A DNA stretch of 64,000 bases from the NCBI GenBank assembly GCA_963827545.1, contig CAWHBI010000032.1:59482-123481 (forward strand), read 5' to 3'. Of this stretch, positions 54,128 to 62,763 are shown in pieces. The DNA comes from AWTP1-13 sp963827545. Its GTDB lineage: Bacteria > Pseudomonadota > Alphaproteobacteria > Rhizobiales > Hyphomicrobiaceae. Within the stretch, counting starts at the first letter, position 1. Each line of letters begins with the position of its first letter. Below the pieces are notes generated by a model, which saw only the letters and a program-made list of their open reading frames with translations, was not told where the DNA came from and did not search any database. The position numbers and the translations under genes were made by a program.

Positions 54128-54203
54128 CAATGTCTCCACTTCGAGCTGGGCGACCGGCGGTACCCTAGCATGTCGGCAAGGCGGCGAGCGCTTTCAACAC
54201 GGA

Positions 54204-54620
54204 TCAAACCAGAATTGCGTAGGTGCCGGTGGAAAATGCTGCCGGCTTCGTCGAGCCTGTTTCGCGCACCTCGCAGGTACAGAAGGCCAGCGTCCTGCCG
54301 AGCCGCATCACCCTTGCTTCCAGCAGCGCGTCCGCACTGGTGATGGGGCGCATGTAATTGATGGTGAGGTCCACGGTGGTGCAGGGCTTGAAGCCGCCGC
54401 TGGCTGCGGCCAGCGCGATCACCATGGCCGTGTCGGCGCCCGTCAGCAGCGCCTGGCCGCACATGATGCCGCCGACCCGGCAAAGTTGGTCGGAGAACGG
54501 GATGCGCAAGGTGGCGGCGTCCGGCCCGATGGCCTCAGGGGTGATACCTGTCGCCAGCACCCACGGAGCGAAGTTCTCGGCAAGGATGGTGTTGGCGGCT
54601 GGAAGGGACAAGTTGGTCAT
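54204..54620 (-). CDS. PaaI family thioesterase (hotdog fold)
   Basis: 138 residues, single hotdog domain. RVGGIMCGQALLTGADTAMVIAL holds the nucleophile-helix region (GIMCGQALL), and TTVDLTINYMRPI is the family strand signature. Likely hydrolyses an acyl-CoA in the cytoplasm. It precedes the methyltransferase by 76 nt on the same strand and is divergent from the DUF3297 gene. Confidence 0.9.
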   Translation of the reverse strand: MTNLSLPAANTILAENFAPWVLATGITPEAIGPDAATLRIPFSDQLCRVGGIMCGQALLTGADTAMVIALAAASGGFKPCTTVDLTINYMRPITSADALLEARVMRLGRTLAFCTCEVRETGSTKPAAFSTGTYAILV

Positions 54621-54708
54621 GGGCGGCGAGTACCCGACAACAAATGCGATCCCGTGCTATAGCAAATCGCCACTCGAATGTAGGTAGAGTCCTCGTGAAA
54701 GCCGACCG

Positions 54709-54960
54709 ATGCATGACACACCTCCAGACCGGCTGTCCTCCGACCCGACGAGCCCCTTCTACGACGCCGCTCTTCTCGAGCGCGGCGTGGGAGTCCGCTT
54801 CAAGGGCGTGGAGAAGACCAACGTCGAGGAATACTGCGTCAGCGAGGGATGGGTTCGCCTCGCCGTCGGAAACACCAAGGACCGCAAGGGCAGGCCCTTG
54901 GCCGTCAAGCTCAAGGGTGAGGTCGTTCCCTGGTTCCGCGACGGGGCGGAAAGCCCGTAG
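54709..54960 (+). CDS. DUF3297 family protein
   Basis: 83 residues: PDRLSSDPTSPFYDAALLERGVGVRF followed by NVEEYCVSEGWVRLAVG and DRKGRPLAVKLKGEV (in parts) match the small DUF3297 family of proteobacteria, whose function is unknown. ATG 54709 has GAAAG upstream. It is divergent from the thioesterase and converges with the next gene. Confidence 0.88.
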   Translation: MHDTPPDRLSSDPTSPFYDAALLERGVGVRFKGVEKTNVEEYCVSEGWVRLAVGNTKDRKGRPLAVKLKGEVVPWFRDGAESP

Positions 54961-54991
54961 CCCTCCTGGCCTTAAGTCTCTGGACTAAGCC

Positions 54992-55849
54992 TCACTTCCG
55001 CAAGGGCGCGATCAGCTCGGAGTTCGCCACGAGATACCTGTGTGCGCGCTTGATCACGCTTAGGAGATGCGGCTTGAGGAGGCCGTCGATCTCACGCGGC
55101 TCCCTGCCTTGCAGCGCCAGGAAGAGGGAGATCGCAAAGCCCCACTCGTTTTCGCCGAGATACCCGGTGCGCGAATAGCTCCATCCCTGACGGTCGAAGT
55201 CGGTGAACTGCCTGAACTCGAATGCCACGTTTGCCCCGAACAGGCCGAAGCCGAGATGAACGGTGGCCAGATCGGTGGCGAACTCCTCCATGTCTGGCCC
55301 ACCCGGTGGTTCAGAGGGCTGGCTTAGCAAAATGTCGTGGGCCAGCTCATGCGCGAAGACAGCGACTGTCTTCATGGGATCGTTCAGGATGCCAGGGTCA
55401 TACGTAACGCGCGCGGTGTTGCCGCGAACGCTGTAGGTGCCCTCCGCTCCCCTGGTTTCCATGGTCCCGAAGGCAACGCTGCTGCCGAGGTTCGGACGCT
55501 CCGCCTGCACAACGAGGTCGTAGTGGCGGTCGGCAAGCCCCATGTAGCCTCGAACAAGATCGAAATAGTGAAGTGCCCGAGCGTGTCCGGTCGCCTCGGT
55601 GGCGGGAAAAAATTGCCTTGCAGGCAATACGAGCTGGCGCGGAGGGTCACCGTCGATCGGTCCGAGCAGGCCAGTGAGCCATTGCCAGCACTCGATCAGC
55701 CAAGCCTCGTCTTCCTGATCGACATGCGGCCGCCTTGCCCGCCAAAACATGTTGCCCTCTTTGAAAAGCGCATTGGGGTCAAACCTTCCCCCGCTGAAAT
55801 GCTCCCATCCGAGCGGGACTGAAATACGGCGTCCGTGCTTCAGCAGCAC
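54992..55849 (-). CDS. HELAH-motif hypothetical protein (putative metalloprotein)
   Basis: About 285 residues with no signal peptide. FAHELAHDILLS (about residue 165) holds an HExxH motif, and GPDMEEFATDLATVHLGFG downstream has the E-x-x-x-D arrangement seen in gluzincin-like folds. The rest does not match a family I can name. The start is uncertain: GTG 55849 has GGAG touching it, and no better codon lies between it and the leuC stop at 55879. It probably belongs to the leuC transcript. Confidence 0.75.
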   Translation of the reverse strand: MLLKHGRRISVPLGWEHFSGGRFDPNALFKEGNMFWRARRPHVDQEDEAWLIECWQWLTGLLGPIDGDPPRQLVLPARQFFPATEATGHARALHYFDLVRGYMGLADRHYDLVVQAERPNLGSSVAFGTMETRGAEGTYSVRGNTARVTYDPGILNDPMKTVAVFAHELAHDILLSQPSEPPGGPDMEEFATDLATVHLGFGLFGANVAFEFRQFTDFDRQGWSYSRTGYLGENEWGFAISLFLALQGREPREIDGLLKPHLLSVIKRAHRYLVANSELIAPLRK

Positions 55850-55878
55850 CTCCGGCCGATCATCGGCAATGTGAGGAT

Positions 55879-57282
55879 TCAGCCGAGCTTGCGCACGTCC
55901 ACGAAATGGCCGGCGATCGCCGCGGCTGCTGCCATGGCGGGCGAGACAAGGTGCGTGCGGCCGAAACGGCCCTGGCGGCCTTCGAAGTTGCGGTTCGAGG
56001 TGGAGGCGCAGCGCTCGCGGGGTTTGAGCTGGTCAGGGTTCATGCCGAGGCACATGGAGCAGCCGGCTTCGCGCCAGTCGAATCCGGCGTCTTTCAAGAT
56101 CGTATCGAGTCCTTCGGCTTCAGCCTGCTCTTTCACCAGGCCTGAGCCCGGCACGATCATGGCATAGACGCTGGAACTGACCTTCTTGCCCGCAGCAATC
56201 CGGGCCACCTCGCGCAGGTCCTCGATGCGGCCGTTGGTGCACGAGCCGATGAACACGCGGTCGAGCTTGATGTCGGTCATCCGGGTGCCGGGCGTAAGGC
56301 CCATGTAGGAAAGCGCCCTGCGCATGGAGGCGCGCTTGCCTTCGTCGGTCACCTTCTCGGGGTCCGGCACTGCGCCCTCGATCGAGACCACGTCCTCCGG
56401 CGACGTGCCCCAGGTGACGATGGGCGGCAGACTGGCGGCATCCAGCCTGACCTCGCGATCGAACCCGGCGCCCTCGTCCGACCGCAGGGTCTCCCAGTAA
56501 TTCAGAGCCGCGTCCCATGCAGCGCCCTTGGGTGACTTGGGACGGCCTTTCAGGTAGGCGAAGGTGGTCTCGTCGGGCGCTACCATGCCGGCCCGCGCTC
56601 CGCCCTCGATCGACATGTTGCACACGGTCATGCGGCCCTCCATGGAGAGGGTGCGAATTGCCTCGCCCGCATACTCGATGACGTGACCGGTGCCGCCGGC
56701 TGTGCCGATCTCGCCGATGATGGAGAGGATGATGTCCTTGGCCGTCACGCCGTCGGGCAACTTGCCGTCGACGGTGACGCGCATGTTCCTGGCTTTCCTC
56801 TGCGTCAGTGTCTGGGTGGCCAGCACGTGCTCCACCTCGCTGGTGCCGATTCCCATGGCCAGCGCCCCGAAGGCGCCGTGGGTGGAGGTGTGGCTGTCGC
56901 CGCACACGATCGTCGTGCCGGGAAGGGTAAACCCCTGCTCTGGGCCGATCACGTGCACGATGCCCTGCCGCACATCGAGCTCGTCGTAATATTCGATGCC
57001 GAAATCTTTGGCATTCCTGGCCAGGGTATCGACCTGCAGGCGGCTCTCCTCGTCGGCGATCCCGGCCCGCCGATCAGAGGTCGGCACGTTGTGATCAACG
57101 ACCGCCAGTGTCTTGCCGGGCGCGCGCACCTTCCGTCCTGCCAGCCTGAGGCCCTCGAAGGCCTGCGGGCTCGTCACCTCATGTACGAGATGGCGGTCGA
57201 TATAGAGGATGCAGGTGCCGTCGGGTTGGCGGGTGACCACATGGTCATCGAAAATCTTGTCGTAGAGCGTTCTTGGCGCCAT
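55879..57282 (-). CDS. leuC: 3-isopropylmalate dehydratase large subunit
   Basis: 467 residues, aconitase-family enzyme with a 4Fe-4S cluster. VCGDSHTSTHGAFGALA, RVFIGSCTNGRIEDL (first cluster Cys) and AGCSMCLGMNPDQL (second and third Cys) are intact. Acts with LeuD in leucine synthesis. ATG 57282 has AAAGGA upstream. A hairpin followed by a T-run lies 77-106 nt before the start on the same strand, which could attenuate expression. Confidence 0.96.
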   Translation of the reverse strand: MAPRTLYDKIFDDHVVTRQPDGTCILYIDRHLVHEVTSPQAFEGLRLAGRKVRAPGKTLAVVDHNVPTSDRRAGIADEESRLQVDTLARNAKDFGIEYYDELDVRQGIVHVIGPEQGFTLPGTTIVCGDSHTSTHGAFGALAMGIGTSEVEHVLATQTLTQRKARNMRVTVDGKLPDGVTAKDIILSIIGEIGTAGGTGHVIEYAGEAIRTLSMEGRMTVCNMSIEGGARAGMVAPDETTFAYLKGRPKSPKGAAWDAALNYWETLRSDEGAGFDREVRLDAASLPPIVTWGTSPEDVVSIEGAVPDPEKVTDEGKRASMRRALSYMGLTPGTRMTDIKLDRVFIGSCTNGRIEDLREVARIAAGKKVSSSVYAMIVPGSGLVKEQAEAEGLDTILKDAGFDWREAGCSMCLGMNPDQLKPRERCASTSNRNFEGRQGRFGRTHLVSPAMAAAAAIAGHFVDVRKLG

Positions 57283-57358
57283 GGGCGCGATCCTTTCTGC
57301 CGTGCTGGCAGCTGTGATAGCGCGACAGTTCGCCGCCCGCAAATGGTCCACACGGGAC

Positions 57359-57388
57359 AAAAAAAGAGCCGGGCACCAAGGCCCGGCT
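57359..57388 (-). terminator. Intrinsic terminator or attenuator upstream of leuC
   Basis: On the minus strand, AGCCGGGC pairs with GCCCGGCT around a 6-nt loop (57367-57388) and is followed by seven T (57359-57365). It lies 180 nt downstream of the lysR stop and 77 nt upstream of leuC, so it could end the trxB-lysR transcript or control leuC. A second hairpin (57404-57422, CCGCCCTC/GAGGGCGG with a 3-nt loop) stands just before it. Confidence 0.75.
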
Positions 57389-57393
57389 GTCAG

Positions 57394-57533
57394 TCACTTT
57401 GGACCGCCCTCGATGAGGGCGGCTGAAGGCGTCGAAGGGAGGGTAGCTGCCTTCATTAGCTGTCCGTCACAGCTGCTCATATTATCGGCAAGTGCGGCCC
57501 GGTTTGGTAGCCGGCAAGGGGCATGCGAGCCAT
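57394..57533 (-). other. Two overlapping mini-ORFs before the leuC terminator (possible leader peptides)
   Basis: Minus-strand ORF 57533-57477 would encode 18 residues (MARMPLAGYQTGPHLPII), and its TGA overlaps the ATG of a second ORF (57480-57394) of 28 residues that ends just before the terminator stem. The ATGA coupling and position suggest a leader, but neither has a good ribosome site and neither has a run of leucine codons, so a classical leucine attenuator is not shown. Confidence 0.3.
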
Positions 57534-57567
57534 GCGCCCGTGCATGGCTGGAGTTTTTGACCTCTGC

Positions 57568-58458
57568 TCAGAACTGCCACTGGCGCGCTTTTGCGACCAG
57601 GAAATCCCGGAAAACCTGCACTTTCTTCGCGGTCTTCAGCTCTTCAGGCAGCACGAAGAAGATCGGCAATGTCGGCAGCTCTGCTTCGCGCAGGACGGGT
57701 ACCAGCTCGTTGTCCTCCTCGGTCAGATAGTCGGGAATGAGCCCGATGCCGATGCCGGCGCGGATCGCGTACTTCATGGCGATGACGCTGTTGGCGGCGA
57801 AGGTCGGCTTGCGCGGCGCCTTGCCGTCTAGTCCGGCAATTTCCAGCCAGCGGATTGCGGAGAGATGGACGGCCGGCGTGCCGCTGTAGGAAACGATCGG
57901 ATGCTCGTCCAGCGCCTCCAGCGTCTGCGGCGCTCCGTTGCGGCGGATGTACTGGGCGGAAGCATACGCGTGAATTTTCATAGTGAAGAGTCGGCGCCTA
58001 ATGAGATCGCTCTGCTGCGGTTCGGCGGTCCAGATGGCAACGTCTGCTGCCCGCATGGCGATGGCAATCTGCTCGTCGCTCAGCACCAGCTCGACGCGAA
58101 TGTCGGGATAGAGCTCGAAGAACTCGCGCAGGCGCTGCGTGACCCAGACGGTCCCCAGCCCGATCGGCGCCGTCACTCTGAGATCGCCCGACGGCTTGGT
58201 CGTGGTGTCGGTGAGCAGCGTCTCGGCAGTCGAAAGCTTGCTCATGATCTCGCTGGCCGTTCCGAACAGCATTTCGCCTTGCTCGGTCAGCACGAGCCCA
58301 CGCGCATGTCGATGGAAAAGCGCGACCCGCAGTTCCTTCTCCAGGGCGGATACCTGCCGGCTCACCGCCGACTGGCTCATGCGCAGCGATTCACCGGCGT
58401 GGGTGAAGCTGCCGGCCTCGGCGGCGGCATGAAAGATGCGAAGCTTGTCCCAGTCCAT
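57568..58458 (-). CDS. LysR family transcriptional regulator
   Basis: 296 residues. N-terminal winged HTH (about 1-60: DKLRIFHAAAEAGSFTHAGE, SQSAVSRQVSALEKEL) and a C-terminal substrate-binding domain (GDLRVTAPIGLGTVWV, IRAGIGIGLIPDYL). It follows trxB by 42 nt on the same strand, a pairing that recurs in Hyphomicrobiales. Its ligand is unknown; co-transcription with trxB could suggest a redox role. Confidence 0.93.
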   Translation of the reverse strand: MDWDKLRIFHAAAEAGSFTHAGESLRMSQSAVSRQVSALEKELRVALFHRHARGLVLTEQGEMLFGTASEIMSKLSTAETLLTDTTTKPSGDLRVTAPIGLGTVWVTQRLREFFELYPDIRVELVLSDEQIAIAMRAADVAIWTAEPQQSDLIRRRLFTMKIHAYASAQYIRRNGAPQTLEALDEHPIVSYSGTPAVHLSAIRWLEIAGLDGKAPRKPTFAANSVIAMKYAIRAGIGIGLIPDYLTEEDNELVPVLREAELPTLPIFFVLPEELKTAKKVQVFRDFLVAKARQWQF

Positions 58459-58500
58459 GGACGCGTGGTTCTTGTGACGGAGGGCAAATGACGTATAGGC

Positions 58501-59463
58501 CTATTCAGCAGCCTTTGCGACGTTTTCCAGTTTGGCGAGATAGCGTTCGGCCTCGAGTGCGGCCATGCAGCCCATGCCGGCGGCCGTTACGGCCTGGCGG
58601 AACACCTCATCCTTGACATCGCCCGCGGCAAACACGCCGGCAATGGAGGTGCGGGTCGAATCGGGTTCCGTGATCAGATAGCCGGACGGCTTCATCTCGA
58701 GCTGGCCCTTGAAGAGCTCGGTCGCCGGCACGTGGCCGATGGCGGTGAACACGCCGGCAACGTCGAGCTGCGACGTCTCCCCGGTCGTGACATTCCTCAG
58801 GCGAACGCCAGTCACGGCCTTGGGGTCGTTCGAACCCAGCACCTCGTCGAGCACCGAATTCCAGACCACCTCGATCTTCGGGTTCTTGAACAGCCGCTCC
58901 TGCATGATCTTCTCGGCGCGAAACGTGTCGCGGCGGTGCACGATCGTGACCTTCTCCGCAAAATTGGTGAGGAAGAGGGCCTCCTCCACGGCGGTGTTGC
59001 CGCCGCCGATCACCGCCACCTTCTTGCCCTTGAAGAAGAAGCCGTCGCAGGTGGCGCAGGCCGATACGCCGTAACCCTTGAATTTCTCCTCGGAAGGAAG
59101 GCCCAGCCAGCGGGCCTGTGCGCCTGTCGCAATGATCAAGGCCTCGCATGTGTAGGTGTCTCCGGAGTCGCCCTCGAGGCGGAACGGGCGGCGCCGCAGG
59201 TCCACCTTGACGATCTGGTCCATGACGAGCTCGGTGCCGACGTGTGCAGCCTGCGCCTGCATCTGCTCCATCAGCCATGGGCCTTGCACTACCTCGGCGA
59301 AGCCTGGGTAGTTCTCCACATCAGTGGTGATGGTCATCTGCCCGCCGGGCTGGCTGCCCTGAATGACGACGGGCTTGAGCATTGCGCGGGCCGCATAGAT
59401 AGCGGCCGTGTAGCCGGCCGGCCCGGAGCCCAGGATGACCACTTTGGCGTGCTTGGCAGTCAT
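58501..59463 (-). CDS. trxB: Thioredoxin-disulfide reductase
   Basis: 320 residues, FAD- and NADPH-dependent. FAD motif ILGSGPAGYTAAIYAAR at the start, redox pair ACATCDGFF (about C136 and C139), NADPH motif VIGGGNTAVEEALFL and the C-terminal FAAGDVKD. It reduces thioredoxin in the cytoplasm. First gene of a trxB-lysR unit; GGGGG lies upstream of ATG 59463. Confidence 0.96.
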   Translation of the reverse strand: MTAKHAKVVILGSGPAGYTAAIYAARAMLKPVVIQGSQPGGQMTITTDVENYPGFAEVVQGPWLMEQMQAQAAHVGTELVMDQIVKVDLRRRPFRLEGDSGDTYTCEALIIATGAQARWLGLPSEEKFKGYGVSACATCDGFFFKGKKVAVIGGGNTAVEEALFLTNFAEKVTIVHRRDTFRAEKIMQERLFKNPKIEVVWNSVLDEVLGSNDPKAVTGVRLRNVTTGETSQLDVAGVFTAIGHVPATELFKGQLEMKPSGYLITEPDSTRTSIAGVFAAGDVKDEVFRQAVTAAGMGCMAALEAERYLAKLENVAKAAE

Positions 59464-59572
59464 GAGCGAAGGCCCCCAGCGGCTTCGGCAGGAACGAACC
59501 CCGAACTGATATGGGAAGCCTATACGGCCGCTGCAATGCTCAGGTCAATGCATGCTGGGCCCGAAACCCCCG

Positions 59573-60313
59573 TCAAAGGAGCCTCAGGCCCTTGAAGCTG
59601 GCATGCCCCTGGCGCCCGACGATCACATGGTCGTGGATGGTGATCCCGAGGGGCCGGGCCGCCTCCACAATCTGCCTGGTCATGTCGATATCGGCGCGCG
59701 ATGGGGTGGGATCGCCGGAGGGGTGGTTGTGCACCAGGATGATGGCACTGGCGGACAGCTCCAGCGCCCGCTTCACCACCTCGCGAATGTAGACAGGCGT
59801 GTGGTCGACGGTGCCTTCCTGCTGCACCTCGTCGGCGATCAGGCGGTTCTTCTTGTCGAGGAACAGGATGCGGAACTGCTCGCGAGCCTCGAAGCCCATG
59901 GCAGCCCGGCAATAGTCGAGCACGGCGGTCCATGAGGCCAGAACGGGGCGCTGCATGATACCGCCCTGTATCAGGCGAAGAGCGCCAGCTCGCACAAGCT
60001 TGAGCTGCAGGATCGCGGCATCACCAACGCCCTTTACCTCCTTGAGCCGCTCGGGCGGGGCGTTGATGACCTCGGCGAAGGAGCCGAACCGCTCCAGCAG
60101 GCGCTTGGCCGTGGGCTTGGTGTCCCGGCGGGGAATGGCGCTGAACAGCACCAGCTCGAGCAACTCGTAGTCGGGCAGCAACTCCGGCCCGCCACTGACA
60201 AAGCGCTCCTTGAGGCGCTGGCGGTGGCCCGCGCGCTGGTCCGGCTCCGGAAGAAGGGAGCCCTGCTCGGGGACGACGACGCCCGCACTGCGGTCCTTCA
60301 GCCCGCCACTCAT
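59573..60313 (-). CDS. radC: RadC family JAB/MPN-domain protein
   Basis: 246 residues. A helix-hairpin-helix region (about 68-110, ELLELVLFSAIPRRD and EVKGVGDAAILQL) precedes a JAMM metal domain with HNHPSGDPTPSRAD (about 196-209). Named for DNA repair in E. coli, but the phenotype there was re-assigned, so the real role is unclear. ATG 60313 is preferred over 60319 by the spacing of GGGG upstream. Its start lies 23 nt after the map stop, on the same strand. Confidence 0.92.
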   Translation of the reverse strand: MSGGLKDRSAGVVVPEQGSLLPEPDQRAGHRQRLKERFVSGGPELLPDYELLELVLFSAIPRRDTKPTAKRLLERFGSFAEVINAPPERLKEVKGVGDAAILQLKLVRAGALRLIQGGIMQRPVLASWTAVLDYCRAAMGFEAREQFRILFLDKKNRLIADEVQQEGTVDHTPVYIREVVKRALELSASAIILVHNHPSGDPTPSRADIDMTRQIVEAARPLGITIHDHVIVGRQGHASFKGLRLL

Positions 60314-60335
60314 CCGCATCCCCAGGGCGCTCGTC

Positions 60336-61163
60336 TCAGGACAGGCGGTAGGGTGGACGGCTGAGCCCGCTGGGCGAGTGGGTGAATACCTCGCACCCGG
60401 TTTCCGTGACCCCAACGGTATGCTCGAACTGCGCGGAGAGCTCGCGGTCGCGGGTTACAGCGGTCCAGCCGTCGGCCAGGATCTTCACGTGCGGCTTGCC
60501 CAGGTTGATCATCGGCTCGATGGTGAACAACATGCCGGGCTCGAGCACGACGCCGTCGCCGGGCTCGCCATAGTGCAAGATATTGGGCCGGTCGTGGAAC
60601 ACGCGGCCGAGCCCATGACCGCAGAAATCGCGCACCACGCTGCAGCGCTCGGCCTCCGCATATTTCTGGATGGCCGCACCGATGTGCCCCGTGGTGTGGC
60701 CCGGCTTGACCGCGGCCACGCCGCGCATCAGCGCATCGTAGGTGACTTCGATCAGCCGCTCTGCACGGCGCGAGATGTGGCCGACCGCATACATGCGGCT
60801 GGTGTCGCCGTGCCAGCCATCGAGGATGAGGGTCACGTCGATGTTGACGATGTCGCCTTCTTTCAAGGGTTTGGCGTTGGGAATGCCATGGCAAACGACA
60901 TGGTTCACGGACGTGCAGATGGATCTTTGGAACCCGCGGTAGTTGAGCGGCGCGGGAATGGCCCCATGCTCGAGCGCGAACGCGACGACCACGTCGTCGA
61001 GGTGCTCGGTCGTGACCCCGGGCCTCACATGCTCGACCAGTATGTCGAGCGCCTGGGCCGCGAGCTGCCCTGCCTTGCGCATGCCCTTGAAGGCGTCGGG
61101 CCCATGCAGCGTGATCTTGGTCTCGCGCGACTGGCCGCGAGACATGTCGAGGTTGGCCATCAT
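60336..61163 (-). CDS. map: Type I methionine aminopeptidase
   Basis: 275 residues. The five metal ligands are seen in NIDVT, GDTSRMYAVG, GHGLGRVFHDRP, FTIEPMI and QFEHTVGV. It removes the initiator methionine from new proteins. ATG 61163 is at the start of a usual N-terminal extension; no strong ribosome site is visible, and the frame is open further upstream (to 61385) over a stretch that repeats 16 bp of the start region. radC follows 22 nt downstream. Confidence 0.94.
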   Translation of the reverse strand: MMANLDMSRGQSRETKITLHGPDAFKGMRKAGQLAAQALDILVEHVRPGVTTEHLDDVVVAFALEHGAIPAPLNYRGFQRSICTSVNHVVCHGIPNAKPLKEGDIVNIDVTLILDGWHGDTSRMYAVGHISRRAERLIEVTYDALMRGVAAVKPGHTTGHIGAAIQKYAEAERCSVVRDFCGHGLGRVFHDRPNILHYGEPGDGVVLEPGMLFTIEPMINLGKPHVKILADGWTAVTRDRELSAQFEHTVGVTETGCEVFTHSPSGLSRPPYRLS

Positions 61164-61545
61164 GTTGTCGAGTGAGGTCCACTTGCCGCAAGACTGTTGT
61201 GCGCAGGAATTTAGAGCAAAAGCGCGCCTGCGCAACGTGTGGCACCTCCGCCCGGCATTTTTGGCGAGGAGAGGTGCTGCCGCATGTCGAGCTGACGGGC
61301 AGATGGCGTGCAGGGGTTTGTTGCGTCGCCCTGTTGTCGAGTGAGGTGCGCCGCCGGCACGACCGGAGAGGCGTGTTGGAAACATCCCGCAGCGCTTTGT
61401 GATTGGCGGCCGGATCGGAAGATGAGGTCAAGACTTAATCCGTTAGGAGCGAGTTAACACTTGTCCCACATTTTGATCGTTGCAAGTAGTAGCGATTCGT
61501 TTTTTGGGCAGAACTCAACCTGGGAAAGAGAAAGAGAGAAGAGCA

Positions 61546-61698
61546 ATGGCAAGGATTGCTAAGAAGAAAGCGAAGCCGGCCCGCAAGTCGAAGATGACGC
61601 GGACGGCTTCCAAGCGCTCCGGCGCCGCCCGCCGCAAGTCGGCGAAGCGCGCTCGTCCGGCCGCCCGCAAGGGCAAGGCCCGCCGCAAGGCCGCCTGA
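61546..61698 (+). CDS. Small histone H1-like Lys/Arg-rich protein
   Basis: 50 residues, about half Lys or Arg with Ala and Ser (MARIAKKKAKPARKSKMTRT, ending KGKARRKAA). Such basic tails resemble eukaryotic H1 C-termini and bacterial nucleoid proteins and should bind nucleic acid without a fixed fold. GAGAGAAG lies 6 nt before the ATG. A similar but shorter protein is encoded 390 nt downstream. The upstream 382 nt (61164-61545) hold only a 16-bp repeat and a locally AT-richer stretch. Confidence 0.75.
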   Translation: MARIAKKKAKPARKSKMTRTASKRSGAARRKSAKRARPAARKGKARRKAA

Positions 61699-62088
61699 CC
61701 TGCGCAACCACGTCTGCGAAGGTTCGGCCGGGTCGCTGCTATTTGGCGGCATCCGGCCGCAACTTTTTCTGGGCGGCCGTTCGAATGGTGGCCGGCCGTA
61801 TTTCAGTCAGCGTAACTTGGACGAGAAAGGACGAGTTCGATTGCAAAGACGAATTCATTGCATTTCGACGTGCCGGCGTCGCACCAGCAGAAACTGCTAA
61901 AATGCTCTTATTCTTAGCTCCGCAAGCACAAAAAATCGCGAGATTTGTGGACTCAATGCAACACTGCGCCGCCAAAGCTCGCGCCTCTCATCATAAATTC
62001 TTTGTTCTCTGTCAACAAACTAGGGGCGTTTGCTCATTATGACAGTGTTCGAACTGATTCGGACGCGAAAGAGAGAGGGATAAGTGAC

Positions 62089-62187
62089 ATGGCTAAGGCA
62101 ATGAAGAAGAAGGCAGTCGCGAAGAAGAAGAAGCCGGCAATGAAGCGCACAGCTTCCAAGAAGCGCGCCACCAAGCGCCGCCGCTAA
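62089..62187 (+). CDS. Second tiny Lys/Arg-rich protein (32 aa)
   Basis: 32 residues beginning MAKAMKKKAVAKKKKPAMKR and ending KRATKRRR; related in composition to the 50-residue protein at 61546-61698. GAGAGGGA lies 8-15 nt before ATG 62089. The preceding stretch 61699-62088 is AT-richer than the rest of the window and could hold its promoter; no gene in it is convincing. A strong terminator follows. Confidence 0.65.
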   Translation: MAKAMKKKAVAKKKKPAMKRTASKKRATKRRR

Positions 62188-62283
62188 CATCGGAAGGACG
62201 TGGTCTGGCGCCGGCCCCGGCCGGGCACCAGGGCAGAGCAGCAGGCCACAGTCCTCCCGAAACGGCGTTCTGAAAGTTCGAGG

Positions 62284-62321
62284 CCGGAGACCGCGAAAGC
62301 GTCTCCGGTCTCGGTTTTTTT
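62284..62321 (+). terminator. Intrinsic terminator after the small basic proteins
   Basis: CCGGAGAC (62284-62291) pairs perfectly with GTCTCCGG (62301-62308) around a loop, followed within a few bases by TTTTTTT (62315-62321). It lies 97 nt after the second basic-protein gene and just before the converging VOC gene. Confidence 0.85.
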
Positions 62322-62338
62322 GTGAATTGGCACAGGTC

Positions 62339-62725
62339 TTACTCGGCCAGATGGCAGACGGCCTCGATGTTGTGCCCGTCCGGGTCGAGGACGAAGGCGC
62401 CGTAGTAGTTCTCGTGGTAATGCGGGCGCAGGCCCGGCGCCCCGTTGTCCTTGCCGCCGGCGCCGATCGCGGCCTTGTGGAAGGCCCGCACCGCCGCCCG
62501 GTTCTTGGCCACGAATGCGAAATGCACCTGGCCTTTGATGGGCTTGCCGCTGCCGATCCAGAACGCCGGCTTGCCTGTGGGGCCGAAGCCCGCGTGGCTG
62601 TCGCCGCCTGTCTCCTCGGAGGCGACCTCCAGCACCAGCCCGTAGCCGAGTGGTGCTAGAACCTTCAGGTAGAAGCCCTTGGAGCGCATGAAGTCCGACA
62701 CCGGGATACCGACGTGATCGAGCAT
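62339..62725 (-). CDS. VOC (glyoxalase/bleomycin resistance) family protein
   Basis: 128 residues. MLDHVGIPVSDFMRSKGFY at the start, HFAFVAKNRAAV in the middle and YYGAFVLDPDGHNIEAVCH at the end give the paired betaalphabetabetabeta units, with metal-type ligands His5, His in VHFAFV and Glu in NIEAV. Could be a glyoxalase-like lyase, isomerase or resistance protein; substrate unknown. ATG 62725 gives the usual N-terminus. Confidence 0.9.
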   Translation of the reverse strand: MLDHVGIPVSDFMRSKGFYLKVLAPLGYGLVLEVASEETGGDSHAGFGPTGKPAFWIGSGKPIKGQVHFAFVAKNRAAVRAFHKAAIGAGGKDNGAPGLRPHYHENYYGAFVLDPDGHNIEAVCHLAE

Positions 62726-62763
62726 GCTGCACACTGTCCTCGATTTGCGCAGAGCCCCTGCGG

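Noticed and set aside
61743..62042. A 99-codon plus-strand ORF between the two small basic proteins
   Set aside because: It has no ribosome site, no recognised family, and the overlapping minus frame is equally open; the AT-rich stretch is more likely regulatory.
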